Assembly: GCA_900472605.1 (NCBI GenBank)
Contig: UCJD01000037.1
Span: 1 to 64,000, forward strand
DNA length: 64,000 nucleotides
Direction: 5' to 3'
From: Hyphomicrobiales bacterium
GTDB taxonomy: Bacteria; Pseudomonadota; Alphaproteobacteria; Rhizobiales; Rhizobiaceae
Program-made: the position numbers and the translations under genes
Shown here: one piece after another, positions 55,775 through 64,000 of the stretch
Layout: each line of letters opens with the position of its first letter
How positions within the stretch are numbered: position 1 is the stretch's first letter
Notes under the pieces: model-generated
Seen by the model: only the letters and a program-made list of their open reading frames with translations
Database searches by the model: none
What the model was told of the DNA's origin: nothing

Positions 55775-56378
55775 TCGGGAAATCTCCGTTCGCTATCCGC
55801 TGTCTGAGGTCCGCGACAATGGCGCCGACCTGCTCTCTGGCCTGATCGATGCCGTGGCCGGTATCGATCACATAATCCGCGCGCCGGCGCTTTTCAGCGT
55901 CGGGTGTCTGGCGCGAGAGAATCATGTTGAATTTCTCTTCCGTCATGTTCGGACGTGCAAGTACCCGTTGGCGCTGAATCTGTGGATCACAGCTGACCAC
56001 GACGATGACATCGACGCGATCGGCCGCACCACTCTCGAAAAGCAGCGGTATGTCGAGAAGGACCATCGATGTGCCCTTCCCGCGTTGCACGTCGAGAAAC
56101 ATCGCCTCGCGCTCGCGCACGAGAGGATGAACGATCTGCTCCAGTTGCTTGAAACCTTCGGGGCGCGACGCGAGCTGCAGACCCAATTCCTGGCGATCGA
56201 CCGTGCCGTTCTTCACCGAGCCGGGAAAAGCCGCATCGATGAGCGGCGCCGCGGCACCCGCATAAAGATCATGGACGACCGCGTCGGCATCATTGACCGG
56301 CAGGCCAGCATCGGCAAACAGCTTTGCCGTGGTCGACTTGCCCATCCCGATCGAGCCGGTCAGTCCGATTTTCAGCAT
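55767..56378 (-). CDS. coaE: Dephospho-CoA kinase
   Basis: A 203-residue P-loop kinase for the last step of CoA synthesis. Walker A is TGSIGMGKSTTAK near residue 7, with DADAVVHDLYAG and DIPLLFES downstream. The ATG at 56378 overlaps the aroE TGA by one base; the codon just before it is a TTG. Confidence 0.96.
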   Translation of the reverse strand: MLKIGLTGSIGMGKSTTAKLFADAGLPVNDADAVVHDLYAGAAAPLIDAAFPGSVKNGTVDRQELGLQLASRPEGFKQLEQIVHPLVREREAMFLDVQRGKGTSMVLLDIPLLFESGAADRVDVIVVVSCDPQIQRQRVLARPNMTEEKFNMILSRQTPDAEKRRRADYVIDTGHGIDQAREQVGAIVADLRQRIANGDFPNA

Positions 56379-57235
56379 CAATGCTTTTCCATATCCGCGA
56401 TGATCAGAGCGCGCAGCGTGTCATCGACGACGGGCCGCTTGCCGAACCACGTCTCGAAACCGGGTACCGCCTGGTGCAGCAACATACCTAAACCATCGAC
56501 CGTCGCGAAACCCTGTTCCTCAGCCTGCGCAAGAATGGGTGTCTTCAGAGGTACATAGACGATATCCGTGACGACGGCATCCGAGTGCAACGGCGAGAAG
56601 TCGATATCGGGCGCGATTTCACCTTCCATACCGAGCGAGGTAGTGTTGATAAAGAGGCCAGCACCTTTCATCACTTCGGAAAGAGCCGTCATCGGATGCG
56701 GACGCACGGCTTCTCCGAAGCGATCCGCGAGTTCAACCGCGCGGGCGACGGTACGATTGACGAGGTGAATCTCCTTGATACCGCGATCGCGAACGGCTTG
56801 GATAACGGCACGACTGGCGCCGCCGGCACCCAGGATGACTGCCGATCGCACCTTGTCCCAGCCGGGATGGCGCTCATCAAGATTTGCGGTAAAGCCGCGG
56901 CCATCGGTGTTCGTGGCCTTCAGCCTGCCGTCCTCGAGCCAGAGCGTGTTGGAGGCGCCAAGCTCCCGCGAGAGATCGTCCGGTTCGTCAGCCAGCTTGA
57001 ACGCCATCTCCTTGTGCGGGATCGTTACATTGCCGCCGACAAGGCCCGAAGCGCCTGATTTCAAGGATTGGATGAAAGCCGGAAAGTCGTCCGGCGCAAC
57101 TTCATGAGTGCGGTAGCTTCCCTCAAGAGACAGGAACTTCAGCCAGTATCCGTGGATGATCGGCGAGCGCGAATGCTTGACGGGAAAGCCGGTGACGAAA
57201 GCACGCGGGCCAATTGTTTCACGTGAATCATCCAT
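56378..57235 (-). CDS. aroE: Shikimate dehydrogenase (NADP)
   Basis: A 285-residue AroE. Shikimate contacts lie in FPVKHSRSPIIH, the catalytic Lys in NVTIPHKE, and the NADP motif is ILGAGGASRAVI followed by VNRTVARA. A parS-like 16-mer lies within codons 2-7 of this gene, so these residues (DDSRETI) are constrained by a DNA site. The start overlaps the maf end by eight bases. Confidence 0.96.
   Translation of the reverse strand: MDDSRETIGPRAFVTGFPVKHSRSPIIHGYWLKFLSLEGSYRTHEVAPDDFPAFIQSLKSGASGLVGGNVTIPHKEMAFKLADEPDDLSRELGASNTLWLEDGRLKATNTDGRGFTANLDERHPGWDKVRSAVILGAGGASRAVIQAVRDRGIKEIHLVNRTVARAVELADRFGEAVRPHPMTALSEVMKGAGLFINTTSLGMEGEIAPDIDFSPLHSDAVVTDIVYVPLKTPILAQAEEQGFATVDGLGMLLHQAVPGFETWFGKRPVVDDTLRALIIADMEKH
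57215..57230. other. parS-like ParB binding site inside aroE
   Basis: TGTTTCACGTGAATCA matches the alphaproteobacterial parS consensus TGTTTCACGTGAAACA at 15 of 16 positions. It lies in the first codons of aroE, about 1.6 kb from the predicted oriC. Confidence 0.82.
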
Positions 57236-57827
57236 CGATCGCACCCAATTCTCTGAGTTTTTCCAGGAGCGGCAGCATCGGCAACCCCAATATGGTGAAG
57301 TAGTCGCCGTCGATTTTCGAAAACAGCTGCAGGCCCTCCCCTTCGAGCTGGTAGGCGCCGACGCTGCTCAAGGCACGCTCGCCAACCCGCTTCAGGTGCC
57401 TTTCGATGAAATCCGCGGTGAGTGGACGCATCGTCAGTTCGGCGCGCGAAACATGCTCCCAGATGATGTCGCCTTCATAAGCGAGCGCGACTGCGCTGTT
57501 CAGCCTGTGGGTCTGCGCCGACAGCGCGGCCAGATGGCCGGCTGCATCTTCCATGCTCTTCGGCTTGTGAAATGTGCGTTGGCCCAGGGACATGGTTTGA
57601 TCCGAACCAATCACAATTGCGCCAAGAGAGCGATCACTCACTTCTTTGGCTTTGGCCTTGGCCAGGACCAGCGCGATCGCATCCGGGGTTGCGCCACTCT
57701 GTTCGAGCGGCGCTTCGATTGCGCGCTCATCGACCTTTGCCGGATGAGCCTCGAAGGACAGGCCGGCGTTTTCCATCAGCATGCGGCGGAAGGGGCTGGA
57801 AGAAGCGAGTATGAGTTTCGGTATCAT
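57228..57827 (-). CDS. maf: Maf family nucleotide pyrophosphatase
   Basis: A 199-residue Maf protein. The N-terminal signature is LILASSSPFRRMLM, and the catalytic acids lie in ERAIEAP and VIGSDQTMSL. Maf proteins hydrolyse dTTP, UTP or modified nucleotides and can affect septation. It lies 34 bp after the PPDK-regulator gene and overlaps aroE. Confidence 0.94.
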   Translation of the reverse strand: MIPKLILASSSPFRRMLMENAGLSFEAHPAKVDERAIEAPLEQSGATPDAIALVLAKAKAKEVSDRSLGAIVIGSDQTMSLGQRTFHKPKSMEDAAGHLAALSAQTHRLNSAVALAYEGDIIWEHVSRAELTMRPLTADFIERHLKRVGERALSSVGAYQLEGEGLQLFSKIDGDYFTILGLPMLPLLEKLRELGAIDG

Positions 57828-57861
57828 CTGTGCTCTCGGCGCGGTTGGCTAGGGGCAGCGC

Positions 57862-58683
57862 TTAGCGCAGCTTGGGACGCAGGGCAACGATTGCCGCCGC
57901 CGTCTCCTCGATGGAACGACGGGTCACGTCGATGAGCGGCCAATTGTGCCGAGCGCAAAGCGAACGGGCATATTTCAACTCTTCCGATATCGCGGCACGA
58001 TCGGTGTAGTCGCCCCTATCAAAGCCGGGCGTCGCGCCGAGGTCACGATTCTCACGGACCTGCGAGATGCGATCGGTGGTGGCGATCAGGCAGACGATGA
58101 GCGGCTTGCTCGCTTCGAAAAGAGCCTCCGGAAGTGGCACGCCATAGACGATCGGGATGTTGGCGGTCTTGATGCCACGGTTGGCGAGATAGATGCTGGT
58201 CGGTGTCTTCGATGTGCGGCTGATGCCGATGATGACGACGTCCGCGTCATTATAATCATCTGGCATCTGGCCGTCGTCGTGGTCCATTGTGAAGTTCAGC
58301 GCTTCGATACGCGCGAAATATCCAGCGTTCATGACATGCTGGGCACCGACTCGGCGGCGCGACGGCGCGCCGAGATAAATCTGAAACGCGTTGAGAACGG
58401 GTTCGAGAACATTGACCGAGGCCACGCCCATTTCAAGGCAACGTTCATCGATCAACGCCGCGAGCTCGCGATCCACGATCGTGTAAAGCACGATGCCCGG
58501 CTCGCCGTCGATCGCCTGCAGGACCGTCAGCAGCTGCTTTCGATTGCGGATCAACGGATAGACATGCTCGATCGGCTGCGCCGACTTGAATTGCGCCGAT
58601 GCGGCGCGACCGGCCGAAATCAGCGTTTCACCCGTCGAGTCAGAAATGAGATGCAGATGGAAGAAGTTCGTACGGTTCTCCAC
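57862..58683 (-). CDS. Pyruvate, phosphate/water dikinase regulatory protein (DUF299)
   Basis: A 273-residue ADP-dependent kinase/phosphotransferase of the PPDK/PPSR regulator family. The P-loop-like motif is IIGISRTSKTPTSIYLA; HLISDSTGETL opens the protein. It would switch PPDK or PEP synthase on and off by threonine phosphorylation. The start is GTG at 58683 with a weak ribosome site. This family next to hemE is the conserved left border of oriC in Rickettsia, Caulobacter and rhizobia. Confidence 0.92.
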   Translation of the reverse strand: MENRTNFFHLHLISDSTGETLISAGRAASAQFKSAQPIEHVYPLIRNRKQLLTVLQAIDGEPGIVLYTIVDRELAALIDERCLEMGVASVNVLEPVLNAFQIYLGAPSRRRVGAQHVMNAGYFARIEALNFTMDHDDGQMPDDYNDADVVIIGISRTSKTPTSIYLANRGIKTANIPIVYGVPLPEALFEASKPLIVCLIATTDRISQVRENRDLGATPGFDRGDYTDRAAISEELKYARSLCARHNWPLIDVTRRSIEETAAAIVALRPKLR

Positions 58684-59085
58684 GCTATTTTCCGCTGCCT
58701 GTTGAAAACACTGGATGACGGAGAGCTACGAGACGCGCCGGGGGTTAGGCAAGGGAAAACATGCCTAGTTTTCCACATTTCGGATTCTTTGGACGCTTGG
58801 AAAGATGGCCTGTTGGTTTTGTGGAAAGCTTGCGGCATCTCCTCAGATAGCCACAGCTTGTCCACAGCTTAGCGATTTTTCGGAGGACCAATATCCTATT
58901 GAAATTATTTCCTATTTCTTGTCAGTTCTGCTTTTGACATCGAATTGCGTGATTTTCATCCCCTGCGGCTCGCGAAGCAGTGACAATTGGTATCGGCCGT
59001 GGATGGATTTTAATCCTTGATAGTCACCGACTCTAAGAAATAGAAACCTTAGATATATCTTTGATTTTTTATAGGGAAGAAGCGC
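58684..59085. other. Predicted chromosomal replication origin (oriC)
   Basis: A 402-bp gap between the divergent PPDK regulator and hemE. DnaA-box-like 9-mers are TTTTCCACA (58769-58777), CTTTCCACA on the minus strand (58820-58828), ATAGCCACA (58847-58855) and TTGTCCACA (58858-58866). AT-rich DNA follows at about 58888-58935 and 59029-59075, a possible unwinding element. GANTC methylation sites occur at 58783 and 59029. The location next to hemE matches experimentally mapped alphaproteobacterial origins. Confidence 0.85.
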
Positions 59086-60120
59086 TTGAGTGAGATGCGC
59101 CGGACGATCATGCGAGTTCTGGACGGGGAAACATTGACCCCTCCCCCCATCTGGCTGATGCGGCAGGCGGGCAGATACCTGCCGGAGTATCGAGCGGTGA
59201 GAGCGAAGGCTGGAAGCTTCCTCGATCTCTGTTACACCCCGGATCATGCAGTCGAGGTCACACTGCAGCCGATCCGGCGTTATGGCTTCGATGCTGCCAT
59301 CCTTTTCTCCGACATTCTCGTCATTCCCGATGCGATGACGCGCAACGTTCGTTTCACCGAAGGACATGGGCCGGAGATGGACCCTATCGACGTCGACGGT
59401 ATCGAGGGTCTGGACGGCAGTCGCGTGTTGCAGCATCTGGAACCGGTGCTGGAGACCGTCCGACGTCTTCGGAGTAGTCTTCCCGCGGAAACCACGCTCC
59501 TCGGCTTCTGTGGGGCTCCCTGGACCGTTGCGACCTACATGATCGCCGGTCATGGTACCCCCGATCAGGCCCCTGCCCGATTGTTCGCCTATCGGCATCC
59601 GAAGGCATTCGAAAAGCTGTTGATGTTGCTGGCTGATGTCTCTGCCGACTATCTGGTCGCGCAGATCGATGCTGGCGCCGATGCCGTGCAGATTTTCGAT
59701 TCCTGGGCGGGCGTGCTGGGTGAACGCGAGTTCGAGGCGTTTGCCGTAAAGCCGGTGGCACGGATGATCACCTCGATCAAGGCGCGGCGTCCGAATGCCA
59801 AGATCATCGCCTTTGCGAAGGGCGCCGGCTACCTACTGAAGAGCTACCGCCAGAAGACGAAAGCCGATGCGATCGGCCTTGATTGGTCGGTTCCACTCGA
59901 CTTTGCAGCCGAGCTGCAGAAGGATGGCCCGGTACAGGGAAACCTCGACCCAATGCGGATGGTTGCTGGCGGAGCAGCGCTGGAAGAGGGTATCGACGAC
60001 ATCCTGCAGCGATTGGGGAATGGTCCGCTGATCTTCAATCTCGGACATGGAATTACCCCACAGGCCGATCCCGAAAATGTTCGACTGCTTGTCGAGCGTG
60101 TTCGCGGCGGAAGGGTTTGA
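59086..60120 (+). CDS. hemE: Uroporphyrinogen decarboxylase
   Basis: A 344-residue HemE, which removes four carboxylates from uroporphyrinogen III. Signatures are PPIWLMRQAGRYLPEYR near the start and GFCGAPWTVATYMI in the middle. The likely start is TTG at 59086, nine bases from AGGGAAG; an ATG at 59095 three codons later is the alternative. It flanks oriC, and hemJ starts two bases after its stop. Confidence 0.96.
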   Translation: MSEMRRTIMRVLDGETLTPPPIWLMRQAGRYLPEYRAVRAKAGSFLDLCYTPDHAVEVTLQPIRRYGFDAAILFSDILVIPDAMTRNVRFTEGHGPEMDPIDVDGIEGLDGSRVLQHLEPVLETVRRLRSSLPAETTLLGFCGAPWTVATYMIAGHGTPDQAPARLFAYRHPKAFEKLLMLLADVSADYLVAQIDAGADAVQIFDSWAGVLGEREFEAFAVKPVARMITSIKARRPNAKIIAFAKGAGYLLKSYRQKTKADAIGLDWSVPLDFAAELQKDGPVQGNLDPMRMVAGGAALEEGIDDILQRLGNGPLIFNLGHGITPQADPENVRLLVERVRGGRV

Positions 60121-60122
60121 CC

Positions 60123-60659
60123 ATGGAACGCCAGATCGACGCGAGACCCGGTTCCTATGCGCGCCGGCGCGCTTTTATCGCTATCGCGTTCTTTGTCGCG
60201 CTGGCGGTCGGTCTCTTCGTCTGGAATCCCGATACGCTTTACCTCTGGATCAAGGCGCTTCACATCATCGCCGTGATTTCGTGGATGGCCGGGCTGTTCT
60301 ACATGCCGCGATTGTTCATTTACCACACCGACGCCGAACCCGGCTCGGTGCAGTCGGAAACGTTCAAGGTCATGGAACGCCGTCTGCTGAAGGTGATCAT
60401 GAACCCGGCGATGATGCTGACCTGGATCTTCGGGCTTTATCTGTCGTGGTCGGTCTATGGCTTCCAGGGCGGGTGGCTGCATGCGAAGATCGGACTTGTC
60501 GTTCTGTTGACCGGCGTGCACGTGTTTTTCAGCCGCGCGGCGAAAGCATTCGAGCGCGATGAGAACCGGCGTTCGGCTCGCTACTGGCGCTTCATGAACG
60601 AGGCGCCGACCGCTTTGATGATTGCGATCGTCATCCTCGTGGTCGTCAAGCCATTTTGA
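60123..60659 (+). CDS. hemJ: Protoporphyrinogen oxidase HemJ
   Basis: A 178-residue integral membrane protein with four or five helices. The conserved His and Arg lie in IKALHIIAVISWMAGLFYMPRLF; further helices are near MMLTWIFGLYLSW and IGLVVLLTGVHVFF. HemJ oxidises protoporphyrinogen IX in bacteria that lack HemG/HemY. Coupling to hemE supports the haem role. Confidence 0.94.
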   Translation: MERQIDARPGSYARRRAFIAIAFFVALAVGLFVWNPDTLYLWIKALHIIAVISWMAGLFYMPRLFIYHTDAEPGSVQSETFKVMERRLLKVIMNPAMMLTWIFGLYLSWSVYGFQGGWLHAKIGLVVLLTGVHVFFSRAAKAFERDENRRSARYWRFMNEAPTALMIAIVILVVVKPF

Positions 60660-60778
60660 CGCAGCCCCGACGACAGGTTAAATTTGCTTCATTTTAAGCA
60701 GCCCCCTTGCGGCGGCGGACGTGACTCGCTATTTTCCGTCCACCTCATCCTTGTGGCATGTATGTAAAGCTCGATCGT

Positions 60779-60795
60779 CTGCGAGTTCCTCGCAG
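60779..60795 (+). promoter_or_regulatory. Hairpin in the rho leader region
   Basis: A perfect 7-bp inverted repeat (CTGCGAG and CTCGCAG) with a three-base loop, 59 bp before the rho start and with no T-run. rho is often autoregulated through its leader, so this could matter, but it may be chance. Confidence 0.3.
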
Positions 60796-60854
60796 GACCG
60801 GTTACTGTCTCGACATTGCCTTTTCCCTCAAAATTATAGAGTAATGGACACTTC

Positions 60855-62120
60855 ATGTCTGAAATGAAGCTTCAGGAACTTAAGAGTAAATCCCCGACCG
60901 ATCTTCTGGCGTTCGCCGAATCGCTCGAGGTCGAGAATGCCAGCACGATGCGCAAGCAAGAGCTGATGTTCGCGATACTCAAGGTTCTTGCCAGCCAGGA
61001 CGTCGAGATCATTGGCGAAGGCGTGGTGGAAGTTCTGCAGGACGGCTTCGGCTTCCTGCGTTCCGCGAACGCCAACTATCTCCCCGGTCCCGACGACATC
61101 TACATCTCCCCTTCCCAGATCCGCCGCTTCTCGCTGAAGACAGGCGATACGGTGGAAGGACCCATCCGCGGGCCGAAGGAAGGCGAGCGCTATTTCGCGC
61201 TGCTGAAGGTCAACACGATCAACTTCGACGACCCGGAAAAGATCCGTCACAAGGTTCACTTCGACAACCTGACGCCGCTCTATCCGAACGAGCGCTTCAA
61301 GATGGAACTCGAGATTCCTACCAACAAGGATCTCTCGTCGCGCGTCATCGATCTGGTCGCGCCGCTTGGCAAGGGCCAGCGTGGTCTCATCGTCGCGCCG
61401 CCGCGCACCGGTAAGACGGTTCTCTTGCAGAACATCGCTCACTCGATCACCGCCAACCATCCGGAATGCTATCTCATCGTTCTCCTGATCGACGAACGTC
61501 CGGAAGAAGTGACGGACATGCAACGTTCCGTGAAGGGCGAAGTCGTGTCCTCGACCTTCGACGAACCGGCAACCCGCCACGTCCAAGTCGCCGAAATGGT
61601 CATCGAGAAAGCCAAGCGTCTCGTCGAACATGGTCGTGACGTGGTGATCCTTCTCGATTCGATCACGCGCCTTGGCCGCGCCTACAACACGGTCGTTCCT
61701 TCTTCCGGTAAGGTTTTGACAGGTGGCGTTGACGCCAACGCGTTGCAGCGCCCCAAGCGCTTCTTCGGTGCTGCTCGTAACATCGAGGAAGGCGGCTCGC
61801 TGACCATCATTGCGACCGCGCTGATCGATACGGGCAGCCGTATGGACGAAGTCATCTTCGAAGAATTCAAGGGTACCGGTAACTCCGAAATCGTTCTCGA
61901 TCGCAAGGTCGCCGACAAGCGCATCTTCCCGTCCATGGACATTCTCAAGTCCGGTACGCGTAAGGAAGACCTGCTTGTTCCACGCCAGGATCTGCAGAAG
62001 ATCTTCGTTCTCCGCCGCATCCTTGCCCCGATGGGCACGACCGACGCGATCGAGTTCCTCATCGACAAGCTGAAGCAGACGAAGAGCAATTCTGATTTCT
62101 TCGAATCGATGAACACCTGA
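60855..62120 (+). CDS. rho: Transcription termination factor Rho
   Basis: A 421-residue Rho. The N-terminal helical and cold-shock RNA-binding domains (LKSKSPTDLLAFAESLEVE, GFGFLRSANANYLPGPDDIYIS) precede the RecA-like ATPase with P-loop APPRTGKTVLLQNIA and Walker B DVVILLDSITRLGRAYN. It sits 195 bp after hemJ with an apparent leader, and ends in a terminator. Confidence 0.98.
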   Translation: MSEMKLQELKSKSPTDLLAFAESLEVENASTMRKQELMFAILKVLASQDVEIIGEGVVEVLQDGFGFLRSANANYLPGPDDIYISPSQIRRFSLKTGDTVEGPIRGPKEGERYFALLKVNTINFDDPEKIRHKVHFDNLTPLYPNERFKMELEIPTNKDLSSRVIDLVAPLGKGQRGLIVAPPRTGKTVLLQNIAHSITANHPECYLIVLLIDERPEEVTDMQRSVKGEVVSSTFDEPATRHVQVAEMVIEKAKRLVEHGRDVVILLDSITRLGRAYNTVVPSSGKVLTGGVDANALQRPKRFFGAARNIEEGGSLTIIATALIDTGSRMDEVIFEEFKGTGNSEIVLDRKVADKRIFPSMDILKSGTRKEDLLVPRQDLQKIFVLRRILAPMGTTDAIEFLIDKLKQTKSNSDFFESMNT

Positions 62121-62147
62121 TTTATCCTTAGCCGGATTCCATAAATC

Positions 62148-62176
62148 AAAGCCGGCCGCTACCTTGGCCGGCTTTT
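62148..62176 (+). terminator. Rho-independent terminator after rho
   Basis: Stem AAAGCCGGCC paired with GGCCGGCTTT, eight-base loop, then TTTTCTGTTT. Confidence 0.88.
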
Positions 62177-62264
62177 CTGTTTCTACATACCTGTTTAAAT
62201 GACCATCGCTCCTTTCCAAAATGGGAACTGATCGATTCGGTATCGTACCAATTGGAGTGTATCC

Positions 62265-63578
62265 GTGGTGGAATTCACCGAGACAATCTATGCGCTCTCA
62301 AGCGGAGCGGTGCCCGCCGGATTGGCCGTCATCCGTGTGAGCGGCTCAAAGGTAACTGATATCATCGGCGCCATCGTTTCAAGCACTGTCACGCCCCGCA
62401 CGGCTTCTCTGAGAACGATTCGAACCCGTAACGGTGAGACTTTGGACTCTGGCCTCGTGCTGTTCTTTCCAGGACCGAACTCCTTTACCGGCGAGGACGT
62501 CGTCGAGTTCCACGTGCATGGCGGTCGGGCAGTTGTAAGCGCCGTGTATAAGGAACTCAGTTCATTCAATGGGTTGCGGCAAGCTGCGCCTGGTGAGTTC
62601 TCCCGCCGTGCCTTCGAAAACGGAAAGCTCGATCTACTGGAGATCGAAGGTCTTGCTGATTTGATCTCTGCGGAGACCGAGATGCAGCGGCGTCTCGCTC
62701 TTGAACAAAGCTCCGGTGGGCTCTCGTCCATCTATGAAGCTTGGGCGCAGCGTCTGACGCGTGGCCGCGCGCTGATCGAGGCCGAACTGGATTTCGCTGA
62801 GGAGGATGATGTCCCAGGTTCTGTCTCAGATCAGGTTTGGTCGGATATGAGCAGTCTTGCCAAAGAGATTCGGCAGCACCTTGGCATGGCAAAGAGCGGC
62901 GAGATTATCAGAGACGGTTTCAAGGTTGTTATCGCTGGACTGCCGAATGCAGGAAAATCCAGCCTGATGAACGCCCTTGTACGCCGCGACATTGCGATCG
63001 TGACGGATATTGCCGGAACGACGCGTGATGTGCTGTCCACCGATCTCGACATCGACGGATTTCTGGTCAAGCTTTACGATACAGCCGGTTTGAGGGAGAC
63101 CGAAGAGCTCGTTGAGCGTGAGGGTATTCGTCGTGCCCGCTCCGCGATGGAGGCGGCTGACCTCATCATCTACATAGAGGATATGTCCATCCCGGCGGAG
63201 CAAAGCCCTGTTCCATCAGCCACACTTCGTGTCGGGACGAAGGCGGATCTGCCCGCCGTGTCCCGGAATACCTACGATGTGCGTATCTCTGTGGAGACCG
63301 GCGCTGGGTTGGACGAGCTTCGGGAGGCTATCGGAAATCGGTTGCGAGAAATTGTGCCGCCGCACTCATTGGCCATGCCGACGCGCGCCCGCCACAACGA
63401 TTCGCTGGCGGAATGTATTGCTGCGATCGATCGGGCAATCTCCAACGATCATGCTGATCTAGATCTCAGAGCCGAGGATTTGCGCGCGGCCGGCACAGCC
63501 CTTGGCCGCATCACCGGCAGGGTCGATGTCGAGAATCTCCTCGACGTCATATTCGGAGAGTTTTGCATCGGCAAATGA
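62265..63578 (+). CDS. mnmE: tRNA modification GTPase MnmE
   Basis: A 437-residue MnmE, which with MnmG makes cmnm5U34 in tRNA. The tetrahydrofolate-binding N-terminal domain (EDVVEFHVHGGRAVVSAV) is followed by the G domain (G1 GLPNAGKSS, G3 DTAGLRE) and the C-terminal FCIGK with the catalytic Cys. The start is GTG at 62265 with TGGAG upstream. Its TGA stop is the first three bases of a parS-like site. Confidence 0.97.
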   Translation: MVEFTETIYALSSGAVPAGLAVIRVSGSKVTDIIGAIVSSTVTPRTASLRTIRTRNGETLDSGLVLFFPGPNSFTGEDVVEFHVHGGRAVVSAVYKELSSFNGLRQAAPGEFSRRAFENGKLDLLEIEGLADLISAETEMQRRLALEQSSGGLSSIYEAWAQRLTRGRALIEAELDFAEEDDVPGSVSDQVWSDMSSLAKEIRQHLGMAKSGEIIRDGFKVVIAGLPNAGKSSLMNALVRRDIAIVTDIAGTTRDVLSTDLDIDGFLVKLYDTAGLRETEELVEREGIRRARSAMEAADLIIYIEDMSIPAEQSPVPSATLRVGTKADLPAVSRNTYDVRISVETGAGLDELREAIGNRLREIVPPHSLAMPTRARHNDSLAECIAAIDRAISNDHADLDLRAEDLRAAGTALGRITGRVDVENLLDVIFGEFCIGK

Positions 63579-63591
63579 TTCACGTGAAACA
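63576..63591. other. parS-like ParB binding site after mnmE
   Basis: TGATTCACGTGAAACA matches the parS consensus at 15 of 16 positions and begins with the mnmE stop codon. Confidence 0.82.
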
Positions 63592-63613
63592 ATGCGACCG
63601 CGACGAAAACCAT

Positions 63614-63629
63614 GGTTTCACGTGAAACG
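63614..63629. other. parS-like ParB binding site before mnmG
   Basis: Contains the perfect 14-bp palindrome GTTTCACGTGAAAC at 63615-63628; flanks differ from consensus at the outermost bases. It lies 38 bp after the first site of the pair. Confidence 0.85.
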
Positions 63630-63683
63630 TCTTGACTCCCGATGCGGCTTGCCGCATCACCGAGCGATCTCAGGAGCCTTGTT

Positions 63684-64000
63684 ATGAATACCTCACGGTT
63701 TGATGTCATCGTCATTGGTGGCGGGCACGCTGGATGCGAAGCCGCCTCTGCGGCCGCGCGCGCCGGTGCCAAGACCGCGCTCGTGACGCATCAGCGCGCC
63801 ACGATCGGCGTCATGTCGTGTAATCCTGCAATCGGGGGTCTTGGCAAGGGTCATCTGGTTCGAGAGATCGATGCATTGGATGGCTTGATGGGACGCGTCG
63901 CTGATGCCGGCGGCATCCAGTTCCGTATGCTCAACCGGAAAAAAGGCCCGGCCGTCCGCGGGCCTCGTACACAGGCTGACCGAAAGCTCTATCGGCAGGC
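63684..64000 (+). CDS. mnmG: tRNA uridine-5-carboxymethylaminomethyl synthesis enzyme MnmG (partial, 3' end cut by window)
   Basis: The first 105 or so codons of MnmG/GidA, truncated by the window edge. The FAD dinucleotide-binding motif is VIVIGGGHAGCEAASAAARAG, followed by CNPAIGGLGKGHLVREIDALDG. AGGAG lies eight bases before the ATG at 63684. It works as a complex with MnmE. In related genomes rsmG, parA and parB follow, which fits the parS pair just upstream. Confidence 0.97.
   Translation, partial: MNTSRFDVIVIGGGHAGCEAASAAARAGAKTALVTHQRATIGVMSCNPAIGGLGKGHLVREIDALDGLMGRVADAGGIQFRMLNRKKGPAVRGPRTQADRKLYRQ

Overview
This window is GC-rich chromosomal DNA from an alphaproteobacterium of the order Rhizobiales, most likely Rhizobiaceae (Rhizobium, Neorhizobium, Agrobacterium or Sinorhizobium). 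The evidence is the combination of ChvI-ChvG with a truncated HPr kinase and PTS proteins, ActS-ActR, a PHB depolymerase, ATP-type PEP carboxykinase, AddAB instead of RecBCD, MmcB, a TsaE-AmgK fusion and the oriC/hemE/rho/mnmE/mnmG gene order. Almost every gene is a recognisable core gene. I see no insertion sequence, prophage, CRISPR array, tRNA or rRNA.

Layout. 1-6.2 kb: hrpB helicase, redox two-component pair actS-actR, mmcB and an L,D-transpeptidase. 6.2-11 kb (minus): malate synthase G, a cytochrome P450 and a DUF1402 protein. 11-13 kb (minus): hslVU protease. 13.2-17.9 kb (plus): hisB, a DUF2628 membrane protein, hisH-A-F-E and coaA in a tight operon. 17.9-20.7 kb (minus): alkB, arfB and pckA. 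20.9-24.9 kb (plus): chvI-chvG-hprK-EIIA-HPr. 25-31.5 kb (plus): ahcY behind a palindromic operator, a DivL-like pseudokinase, the TsaE-AmgK fusion and murU. 31.5-38.6 kb (plus): addB-addA and trxA. 38.7-43.7 kb (minus): trpF-trpB-trpA-accD-folC. 43.8-47.6 kb (minus): YgjP-type metalloprotease, DUF2852 protein, phaZ and a fumarylacetoacetate-hydrolase-family enzyme. 47.8 kb: nitroreductase (plus). 48.5-53.8 kb (minus): gyrB, and a timA-mltA-smr-XRE cluster. 53.9-55 kb (plus): fxsA and secB. 55-58.7 kb (minus): PPDK-regulatory protein-maf-aroE-coaE-dnaQ. 59-64 kb (plus): hemE-hemJ, rho, mnmE and the start of mnmG, which runs off the right edge.

The most informative non-coding element is the 402-bp gap at 58684-59085 between the PPDK regulator and hemE. 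It holds several DnaA-box-like sequences and AT-rich DNA and is very probably the chromosomal replication origin. Four parS-like ParB sites lie around it: two after mnmE, one inside the first codons of aroE and one at the pckA terminator. Other regulatory candidates are a near-perfect SahR-type palindrome before ahcY, three LacI-like sites at about 30-bp phasing before pckA, and a PhaR-like repeat pair before phaZ. The strongest protein-level observations are the Tyr-for-His substitution in the DivL-like kinase, the TsaE-AmgK fusion next to MurU, and an AccD that has lost three of the four zinc-ribbon cysteines. I found no convincing evidence of a wholly new multi-gene system.
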